This document shows, piece after piece, positions 8,544-14,424 of a DNA stretch of 14,424 nt. A program made the translations under genes and the position numbers. The stretch spans positions 1 to 14,424 of the forward strand of contig CAZGRE010000037.1 in assembly GCA_964528085.1 (NCBI GenBank), read 5' to 3'. The notes under the pieces were generated by a model. The model was given only the letters and a program-made list of their open reading frames with translations, was not told the origin of the DNA and made no database searches. How positions within the stretch are numbered: position 1 is the stretch's first letter; the number at the start of each line of letters is the position of its first letter. Source of the stretch: B2-G16 sp964528085 (GTDB taxonomy: Bacteria; Bipolaricaulota; Bipolaricaulia; UBA7950; UBA9294).

Positions 8544-8570
8544 CCGGCAGGAGTGCCGGATTTTCTTTTT
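8544..8570 (+). terminator. Intrinsic terminator, plus strand
   Basis: A 6-bp GC-rich stem CCGGCA (8544-8549)/TGCCGG (8554-8559) with loop GGAG is followed by A and the T-rich tract TTTTCTTTTT (8561-8570). The tract follows the stem only in the plus direction. On the minus strand the bases after the stem are CAAGAAG, so it does not terminate the exporter gene that ends at 8576. No plus-strand gene lies upstream for it to serve. Confidence 0.7.
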
Positions 8571-8575
8571 GGGGT

Positions 8576-10906
8576 TTACGATTTATCCCTTCCAAGGACC
8601 CTCCCACCGATCACGGACAGAAGAGCCGGGATGACGAGGAGGGCGGACACCGCTCCGATCAGCATCGTCGCCGCTGTCAGGGCCCCGAAGCTTCGCATCC
8701 CGCGAAAGGCGGAGAGGAGGAGGACGCTGAACCCGAGGGCGAGGGAGAGGGCGTTGTAAACGATCGCCCTCCCGGCCGAGCCGGCCGCCGCCACAGCCGA
8801 GGCGCCGACCGAGCGTCCGGCGTCTAACCCCTCGCGGAACCTCGAGATGTAATGGATACCGTAGTCGATCCCGATCCCGATTGTTATCGATGAGACCATC
8901 AGGGTCGCAATGTCGAGCGGTGTTCCGGAGTACGCCATGATCCCGAAGTTGATCGCGATCGTGAACAGAAGGGGGACGAGGCTGATCAACCCGTACAAGA
9001 TCGAACCCATCAGGAGGATGACGATCACCCCGGCCGCGCCGATCGATGTCAACAGGCTCTTGATCTGGCTCTGAGCGATCGATGAGAGCATCCGCACCTG
9101 GATCCGGGTCGCTCCGACCATCTCCGCCCGGCCGTAGGCCGAGAAGTGCTCATCGAGATAAGCGGTAAGATCGTCCACAAAGGCGGCCTGTTTACTTCCC
9201 TGCTTTATCCCGTGGAATGCGAGCACCTCCCCGGCCGAGAAGTCGGCGAGGGCGAGCCCGTCCAGGTCCCCCCCTTGGAAGGTGAACAAAAGGAGGAGCT
9301 GCGCGACGAGGTGCGGATCGTCCGGTATCGCATAGTACGCCGGATCATCGGCATGGAAGCGCTGATTCATCTCCCGGACGATATCGGCGATCGATTCTGT
9401 CCGCCCCACCCCCTCTCCCTCCAGGTAGTCCTGGAGGGAGACGATCTCACGGAGAAGGGCCGGGTCCTTTAACCCGTCCCGGACGGACGTGTCGATCTCG
9501 ATTATCGCTTGTTCCCCCCCTGAGAACCGCTCTTCAAGGATGTCGAGGCCGGCGACCGCCGGATGCCCTTCCCCGATGTACGCCCGCTGGGTCGTCTCGA
9601 TCGTTATCCGCGAAAACCCGGCGCTGAAGACGACACCCACGACGATCGCACCGAGAAGGACGAACCTTCCGTGGCGGACGACCTTCTTCTCCATCCCGGT
9701 CAGGAAGACGGATAGACCGCCCCCCCTCCCCTTTCCGCTCCCTCCACTGGGAGGAGGGACGAGGCGGAGGACGGCTGGGATCAGAAACAACGACAGGAGC
9801 ATCGCCGCGATTATCCCGGCGGAGGTGAACAGGCCGAACGTCCGCTGGGGGATGAAGTATGAGTTAAGAAGGGAGAGGAAGCCGGCCGCCGTCGTCAGGG
9901 ATGTCATCACGACCGGCCCTTGCATCGCTCTCATCGTCGAGAGGATCGCCTCCTCCCTACCCTTCCCCTCCAGCAGCTCCTCGCGATACCGGCTCAACAC
10001 ATGGATCCCGTCTGCTATTCCGATCGCCATCAGGATTACCGGTATGATGAACGAGACGACGGTAAGCGGAACCCTGAATAGGCTCATCAGGCCGAGGGTG
10101 ATGACGACCGCCATCCCGACCACCGCGAGCGGGATGATCACCCCCCACCTCCAGCGGAAGCCGGCGTACAAGACGGCGATAATCAACAGGATGACGAGGG
10201 GGAGGAAGATCCGCAGGTCCCTCCGCATCGAGCGGCCGAGGCTCAGATCGAAATACGGGATACCGGTGACGAAGATCCTCACCCCATCCTCTTTGAACCT
10301 ATTAGCGGCCGCCTCCACCTCCTCGGCGAACGGGATCATCTCCACCCCCCGCTCCGCCCGGAGATAGAATGCGGCCGCCTTCCCGTCCGCCGAGACGACG
10401 AACCCCTTCGTCCGCCGGTCGTTCATCACGAGCTCGCGATAGGCGGCGATCTCCTCCGGGGTCGCCGGGGCTCTCCCGCCGGGAGCGGCGGGCCCGATCC
10501 TGATGGCATCGGCCGATCCACGGATCAGCTGGATGTTCAACGGGCCAATGACCCGGGCGACGAGGCTCAGCCGTTCGAACTCCCTCCCGAGCCCCTCAAG
10601 GAGGCGCAACCTCGCCGGGGTGAAGATCCCATCGTCCGCATCCACAACGACCATCATCATCAGCTGCGAGCCGTAGCGGTCCTTCGCCCTCTCCGCCGCC
10701 GCGACCGCAGGGTCGGTCCGGTTCAGGTAGTTCGTGAAATCGACATCGACCCCGAGCCGCGGGACGAACGCCGCAAGTGAGGCGGTGATAAGGACGACCG
10801 CGACGATCGTCAACCGGGGGTGGGCGATCACCCAGCGGAATGCGGGGGCGAGGCTTATCCGAACCGGACTAAACCGTCTCATCCCTCGCCCATCTCGCAT
10901 CGACAT
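8576..10906 (-). CDS. RND-superfamily MMPL exporter (left paralogue)
   Basis: 776 aa with the twofold MMPL/SSD layout: one helix (about 31-50), a large extracytoplasmic loop to about 230, five helices to about 383, then a cytoplasmic Gly-rich linker (PSGGSGKGRGGG), a helix at 414-430, a second loop to about 618, and five more helices to the end. Such proteins export lipids or other hydrophobic compounds using the ion gradient. Helix 4 of the first half reads GIADGIHVLSRYREE (D299). The second half has the canonical GIGIDYGIHYISRFRE (D681). The loop block HADDPAYYAIPDDP with LLLLFTFQGGDL (518-548) is shared with the right-hand paralogue. The start is uncertain: ATGs lie at 10906, 10900 and 10882, none with a convincing ribosome site. 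The substrate is unknown. Confidence 0.9.
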   Translation of the reverse strand: MSMRDGRGMRRFSPVRISLAPAFRWVIAHPRLTIVAVVLITASLAAFVPRLGVDVDFTNYLNRTDPAVAAAERAKDRYGSQLMMMVVVDADDGIFTPARLRLLEGLGREFERLSLVARVIGPLNIQLIRGSADAIRIGPAAPGGRAPATPEEIAAYRELVMNDRRTKGFVVSADGKAAAFYLRAERGVEMIPFAEEVEAAANRFKEDGVRIFVTGIPYFDLSLGRSMRRDLRIFLPLVILLIIAVLYAGFRWRWGVIIPLAVVGMAVVITLGLMSLFRVPLTVVSFIIPVILMAIGIADGIHVLSRYREELLEGKGREEAILSTMRAMQGPVVMTSLTTAAGFLSLLNSYFIPQRTFGLFTSAGIIAAMLLSLFLIPAVLRLVPPPSGGSGKGRGGGLSVFLTGMEKKVVRHGRFVLLGAIVVGVVFSAGFSRITIETTQRAYIGEGHPAVAGLDILEERFSGGEQAIIEIDTSVRDGLKDPALLREIVSLQDYLEGEGVGRTESIADIVREMNQRFHADDPAYYAIPDDPHLVAQLLLLFTFQGGDLDGLALADFSAGEVLAFHGIKQGSKQAAFVDDLTAYLDEHFSAYGRAEMVGATRIQVRMLSSIAQSQIKSLLTSIGAAGVIVILLMGSILYGLISLVPLLFTIAINFGIMAYSGTPLDIATLMVSSITIGIGIDYGIHYISRFREGLDAGRSVGASAVAAAGSAGRAIVYNALSLALGFSVLLLSAFRGMRSFGALTAATMLIGAVSALLVIPALLSVIGGRVLGRDKS

Positions 10907-11047
10907 CCATCGTTCGAATACCGTTCTGGCACATGCTCCCCATCGCTAACCCGAAACGATACAACAAACCGGATGACGAAGGAAGAACCCCTCCATCTTT
11001 GCGCGAATGCCGGGAGGGTTGAGTCTCCGATGAACTGGGTGTCTCGC

Positions 11048-11075
11048 TTGAAAAAAGGAACGGGCGCGCTAGAAT
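11048..11075 (+). promoter_or_regulatory. Promoter of the tetR operon
   Basis: TTGAAA (11048-11053) and TAGAAT (11070-11075) are spaced by 16 nt. The predicted start, near 11082, falls inside the palindromic operator, so a bound repressor would block initiation. The -10 is a four-of-six match and overlapping AT-rich alternatives exist. Confidence 0.65.
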
Positions 11076-11076
11076 A

Positions 11077-11094
11077 TGAATGAATGTTCATTCA
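11077..11094. promoter_or_regulatory. Palindromic operator, FadR-box-like
   Basis: TGAATGAATGTTCATTCA is an inverted repeat with 8-bp arms around a central TG. It lies between the -10 and the tetR ribosome site, 15 nt before the start codon, as expected for autoregulation by the adjacent TetR protein. It matches the published Bacillus subtilis FadR consensus, TGAATGA/TCATTCA arms, at nearly every position. That the local regulator binds it is inferred. Confidence 0.85.
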
Positions 11095-11109
11095 ACGGAG
11101 GGAGAAAAT

Positions 11110-11700
11110 ATGCCTCGGGAAGCGGAAAAGCAAGAATTGATACGCCAGGCAGCGGTACGGGTCTTCTCACGGAAGGGGTTCTACAAAACCCGGGCGGCCG
11201 AGGTCGCAGAAGAGGCCGGGATCTCGGTAGGGACGATCTACAACTACTTCCGGAACAAAGACGAGATCCTCCTATCGATCTTCAAAACAGAGTTTGAGAA
11301 GCGTCTTTCGTTCTTCCGCGAGCTGATGAAGACCGACATCCCGATCCAAGAGAAGATCCGCCGGATCCTTGAGGAGCACCTCTCCCAATTGAAGAAACAC
11401 AGGAGCATGGCCCAGCTGATGATGCAGGAGCGGTTCAACCCGGGTATGGGCCTGCGGACCAGACTGATGGAGCTGTACGGCGAGATGCTCACGCGGGTGG
11501 AGGAGCTGATCGAAGAGGGAATCGAGAAAAACTGGGTGCGCCCGTGTCATCCGAAGGTGGTCGCTCAAGCGCTGCTCGGCGTCGTCGAATCGATCAGCGT
11601 CTACGCCATCATGCATCCGCACACGGAAACGGAAGAGACATTGAAAATCGCACCGAGCGAACTTGCCGACCTTATCTGGAATGGGCTCAAGGCGACCTAA
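11110..11700 (+). CDS. TetR-family regulator, FadR-like
   Basis: 196 aa. The N-terminal helix-turn-helix is clear: IRQAAVRVFSRKGFYKTRAA, then VAEEAGISVGTIYNYFRNKDEIL, the TetR signature at about 11-58. The C-terminal ligand domain (60-196) is all-helical, with EKIRRILEEHL and MMQERFNPGMGLRTRL. Its length and helix spacing resemble acyl-CoA-responsive FadR-type TetR proteins. The ATG at 11110 is chosen because GGAGGGAG (11097-11104) is 5 nt upstream; an in-frame ATG at 11080 lies inside the operator and lacks a ribosome site. It is the first gene of the regulator, exported protein and exporter unit, 14 nt before the next gene. A lipid or acyl-CoA ligand is inferred from the operator, not from binding residues. 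Confidence 0.93.
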   Translation: MPREAEKQELIRQAAVRVFSRKGFYKTRAAEVAEEAGISVGTIYNYFRNKDEILLSIFKTEFEKRLSFFRELMKTDIPIQEKIRRILEEHLSQLKKHRSMAQLMMQERFNPGMGLRTRLMELYGEMLTRVEELIEEGIEKNWVRPCHPKVVAQALLGVVESISVYAIMHPHTETEETLKIAPSELADLIWNGLKAT

Positions 11701-11714
11701 GAAGGGAGAACCTA

Positions 11715-12218
11715 ATGTTAAATAAGAAACTAACAGCGCTTGTCGTCCTAGGACTGCTTTTGTCGGTCGCGGCCGCTGGAACGGCCGAACAACCGCCGCT
11801 CGCCCAGGGGGAAAAGGTCCGCCTCCTCCTTGTCGATGAGACAAAGACCTTCTCCTCCACGATGCGCGTTGGGATCCTCGCCGGGATCCTAAAGAAGAGC
11901 GGCCTGTTCGAGGTCGACGTGAAGTTGGTGGAGGTGGACTCAAGCTACGTCGATCCGCTCATTGGATGCACCCCGCCGGATCGCCCGTACGACATCATCC
12001 TCATCGTTCCGCGGGGGATCGACAACGGATCAATAGACCAGGTATGGATCGTCACGCGCGGGTTCGTAGAACTCCCCCCTCCGGTCATCGGAGCGATCGA
12101 TGCCCTCGACGGGATACTCGGGAAGGTGTTCGCCGGGTCGGCGATTCCGACCGACGTAAACGACGACCTCTATCTTGACTTCTTCTCCGCGCTCTACGTT
12201 GTGGAAGGTTGGCTATAG
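11715..12218 (+). CDS. Small exported protein of unknown function
   Basis: 167 aa, not recognised. Residues 1-24 form a Sec signal peptide (LNKK, then a hydrophobic core 8-21, with GTA before E25); there is no lipobox, so it should be soluble in the periplasm. The mature part alternates strands and helices: KVRLLLVDE, FSSTMRVGILAGILKKSG, FEVDVKLVEVD, RPYDIILIVPRG, QVWIVTRG. This suggests an alpha/beta fold of about 140 residues. It has one cysteine, C85. The start has AAGGGAG (11702-11708) 6 nt upstream. It is 14 nt after tetR, and its stop overlaps the exporter start by one base (TAGTG), so the three are probably one mRNA. Context suggests a periplasmic partner or substrate-handling protein for the exporter; this is not shown. 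Confidence 0.88.
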   Translation: MLNKKLTALVVLGLLLSVAAAGTAEQPPLAQGEKVRLLLVDETKTFSSTMRVGILAGILKKSGLFEVDVKLVEVDSSYVDPLIGCTPPDRPYDIILIVPRGIDNGSIDQVWIVTRGFVELPPPVIGAIDALDGILGKVFAGSAIPTDVNDDLYLDFFSALYVVEGWL

Positions 12219-14424
12219 TGAAAAGGATCGTAACTTGGATCGTCGATCATCCGTGGCCGGTGATCGCGGCGGTCGCACTGATCACGATCGGGGCGATGGT
12301 CGCCATCCCGCATATCAGCACCGAGACGGATTTTAAGGAATACCTGTCAAAGGACGATCCCGCCCTAGCGGCGATGAACCGGGCCGAGGACCGCTACGGA
12401 ACGCAGACCTTCTTCATGGTCAGCGTCGTCGCCCCTGAGACGATCTTCACCACTGAGACGCTGGAGAAGATCGTCGCCATGCAGAGGGAGTTCGAGGGGA
12501 TCAAGGGGGTGGATAGCACCAAAGGCCCGATCGACTCCCAGGTCATCGTCGGAACGGAAAACTCGCTCGTCGTCGGGCCGGCCGCTCCGCACAAGGAAGT
12601 CCCGAAGACGCCGGAGGCGATGGCCGAATACCGACAGAGGGTGCTCGCTAGCAACTTCCTACGCGGCTACATCGTCTCTGCAGACGGGAAGGCGGCAACG
12701 ATATCGATCGAGCTGAAGAAGGGTGTGGACGAGGTTCCGATCGCAAGAGAAGTGATGAAGATAGTCGACAGGTACAACACCGGCCCGGAGAAGATCTACA
12801 TCGCTGGATTGCCGTACATGAACGTCGTCATCTCGGACTCGATGAGCAAGGACCTGGTAGTCCTGCTCCCGATCGCCATCCTGGTGATCATCCTCGTTCT
12901 ATTCTTCAGCTTCCACAGCCTGCGCGGTGTCGTACTCCCCCTGCTCGTCGTCCTGCTGAGCGCGGTATGGGCGATGGCGGCGATGGTCCTGGCGCACGTT
13001 CCGATGACGATCATGTCGTTCATCATGCCGATCATCTTGGTGGCGATCGGGATCGCCTACTGCATCCACGTTTTGAACAAGTACTACGAAGAACTCGCCC
13101 TCGGAAAATCGAGGCGGGAGACGGTGATCGAGACGACCATGATGATGGTCTCCCCGGTATCGATGGCCGGGCTGACGACCGTCGCCGGATTCCTGTCGCT
13201 TCTGAACTCGTTCATGATCCCGCAACAGCAGTTCGGCCTGTTCACCGCACTCGGGGTGGTTGTCGCGATGGTCCTCTCACTCGTGTTGATCCCGGCTCTC
13301 CTCTCTGTGATCCCTCTCCCAAAACGGAAGATGAAGGGGAAGGAAGGGTGGCTCAGCAAGGGGCTGGGGGCGTTTGAACACGCGGTCTCTCGCTATCCGA
13401 AGGGCGTCGTCGTGCTGTCGCTTGTGACCATCGTCGTATTCGCGTTCGGGACCACGCAGGTGAAGGTTGAGACCCAACAGACCGAGTTCCTCGGCAAGGA
13501 CCATCCGATCGTGCAGTCCCTGAACGTGATGGACGACTACTTCTCGGGGAGCGGGCAGGTGATGGTGGAGTTCGACACCGAAACCCGAAACGGGTTGAAG
13601 GACCCGGAGCTCCTGCAGCGGATCGTCGCCTTTGAGGAATGGCTTAAAACCAAGCCCGGGTTGAGGATCACCAAAACGATGTCCCTCGCCGACATGGTGA
13701 GCGAGATGAACCAGAAGTTCCACGCCGACGACCCGAGCTACTACCGGGTACCCGACGACCCGAAGCTCGTGGCTCAGCTCTTGCTCCTGTTCACCTTCCA
13801 GGGCGGGGATCTGGGGAACATGGCCCTCGGCGACTTCTCCGCCGGAGAGGTGATGGGGATGTACTCCGAATCCGTCGGGAGCAGCGAGATGGTCGAACTG
13901 ACAAGGGAGATACGCGCGTATCTGGACGAGAACTTCCCCGACGTGCACGCGGAGATGGTGGGACAGACCCGTCTGACGGCAAGCATGATGTCGAAGATGG
14001 TCAAAAGCCAGATCCGGAGCCTCCTCACCGCGATGATCGCCGCTGGGTTGATCGTCGCCCTCCTGATGCGCTCGCCGGTCGCTGGGCTGATCAGCCTGAT
14101 CCCTCTCGTCCTCACTGTCCTCATCACCTTCGGAATAATGGGACTAACCGGGATTCCGCTCGACATGTCGACCCTGATGATTTCATCGATCGCGATCGGG
14201 ATCGGGATCGACTACGCGATTCACTTCATCGAGCGCTTCCGCCGCGAATACAGGAAGGATCGGGATGAACGCCGTGCCCTCGAGGAGACGGTCCACACAG
14301 CCGGCCGTGGAATCGCACTCAATGCGATCGCGCTCGCTTTGGGGTTTGCAGTCCTTCTTTTCTCGTCATTTAAGGGCACGTCCAGCTTTGGACTGATGAT
14401 CGCGATGACGATGGTGATAAGCGC
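12218..14424 (+). CDS. RND-superfamily MMPL exporter (right paralogue), 3' end beyond window
   Basis: The open frame starts at GTG 12218 and runs 735 codons to the window edge without a stop; judged against the left paralogue only about the last 20-40 residues are missing. GGAAGG (12203-12208) lies 9 nt upstream. Helix 1 is at about 13-31, the first loop runs to about 212, a five-helix bundle follows to about 368, then a Lys-rich linker (PKRKMKGKEG), a second loop and the second bundle. The loop block HADDPSYYRVPDDP with LLLLFTFQGGDL matches the left exporter closely, so the two are paralogues. The second half keeps GIGIDYAIHFIERF (D665). The first half reads GIAYCIHVLNKYYEE, with Y281 where the left paralogue has D299. 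Likely exports a hydrophobic compound; the substrate is unknown. Confidence 0.92.
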   Translation, partial: MKRIVTWIVDHPWPVIAAVALITIGAMVAIPHISTETDFKEYLSKDDPALAAMNRAEDRYGTQTFFMVSVVAPETIFTTETLEKIVAMQREFEGIKGVDSTKGPIDSQVIVGTENSLVVGPAAPHKEVPKTPEAMAEYRQRVLASNFLRGYIVSADGKAATISIELKKGVDEVPIAREVMKIVDRYNTGPEKIYIAGLPYMNVVISDSMSKDLVVLLPIAILVIILVLFFSFHSLRGVVLPLLVVLLSAVWAMAAMVLAHVPMTIMSFIMPIILVAIGIAYCIHVLNKYYEELALGKSRRETVIETTMMMVSPVSMAGLTTVAGFLSLLNSFMIPQQQFGLFTALGVVVAMVLSLVLIPALLSVIPLPKRKMKGKEGWLSKGLGAFEHAVSRYPKGVVVLSLVTIVVFAFGTTQVKVETQQTEFLGKDHPIVQSLNVMDDYFSGSGQVMVEFDTETRNGLKDPELLQRIVAFEEWLKTKPGLRITKTMSLADMVSEMNQKFHADDPSYYRVPDDPKLVAQLLLLFTFQGGDLGNMALGDFSAGEVMGMYSESVGSSEMVELTREIRAYLDENFPDVHAEMVGQTRLTASMMSKMVKSQIRSLLTAMIAAGLIVALLMRSPVAGLISLIPLVLTVLITFGIMGLTGIPLDMSTLMISSIAIGIGIDYAIHFIERFRREYRKDRDERRALEETVHTAGRGIALNAIALALGFAVLLFSSFKGTSSFGLMIAMTMVIS

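Noticed and set aside
10986..11020. Inverted repeat AACCCCTCC/GGAGGGTT with an 18-nt loop in the divergent intergenic region.
   Set aside because: It has a bulged base and a long loop and no T-tract; it may be leader structure but cannot be called a terminator or operator.
10907..11047. Search for a minus-strand promoter or a second FadR-like box for the left exporter.
   Set aside because: No pair of -35/-10 elements with acceptable spacing and no second TGAATGA/TCATTCA repeat was found, so regulation of this gene by the TetR protein is left as inference.
10879..11091. A 70-codon minus-strand frame between the left exporter and tetR.
   Set aside because: It spans the tetR promoter and operator and overlaps the exporter start, with no ribosome site and no recognisable protein character.
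11080..11109. Upstream in-frame ATG for tetR.
   Set aside because: It falls within the operator, at or before the predicted transcription start, and lacks a ribosome site; the ATG at 11110 has GGAGGGAG 5 nt away.

Overview
The window is GC-rich bacterial chromosome, densely coded, with strong Shine-Dalgarno sites and recognisable sigma70-type promoters. It looks like housekeeping DNA next to a lipid-type export locus. No mobile element, CRISPR array or phage gene is visible. The host is probably a deep-branching, diderm, anaerobic or thermophilic-type bacterium: there is a periplasmic CsgG/FlgT-like protein, and the F-type ATPase c subunit closely resembles those of Thermotogota and Na+-pumping anaerobes. 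Candidatus Bipolaricaulota (Acetothermia) is a guess from overall flavour and has not been tested.

Region 1 (1-1381, + strand) holds a secreted CsgG-family protein whose CsgG fold appears to be interrupted by an Ig-like domain and followed by a FlgT-C-like domain. Region 2 (1385-1576, - strand) is a two-gene tRNA unit, Cys(GCA) then Val(GAC), with its own near-consensus promoter. Region 3 (1603-8490, - strand) is one tight transcription unit read right to left: frr, atpI-like, atpB, atpE, atpF, atpH, atpA, atpG, atpD. A good promoter (TTGACG-17-TACAAT) precedes frr. Gene spacings are 22 nt or less, with overlaps at atpI/atpB and atpF/atpH. The epsilon gene atpC, which normally follows atpD, is not there; the tRNA unit follows instead. 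The c subunit carries two carboxylates (E41 and E74) plus the ETTGIY motif expected of a Na+-coupled rotor.

Region 4 (8491-8575) is a short intergenic segment with a plus-strand promoter that runs almost at once into a plus-strand intrinsic terminator. No gene is visible between them.

Region 5 (8576-14424) is a divergent locus of two paralogous RND/MMPL exporters. The first (776 aa) is on the - strand. The second is on the + strand, last in the order TetR regulator, small exported protein of unknown function, MMPL exporter, and runs off the window edge. An 18-bp palindrome with 8-bp arms, very like the Bacillus subtilis FadR box, sits at the predicted start point of the tetR promoter. This suggests an autoregulated system responding to a lipid or acyl-CoA and controlling hydrophobic-substrate export. 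Its direct control of the left-hand exporter is not shown by the sequence.

No stretch longer than about 300 bases lacks a gene. The largest gap, 10907-11109, holds the tetR promoter and operator, and presumably the promoter of the left-hand exporter, which I could not locate.
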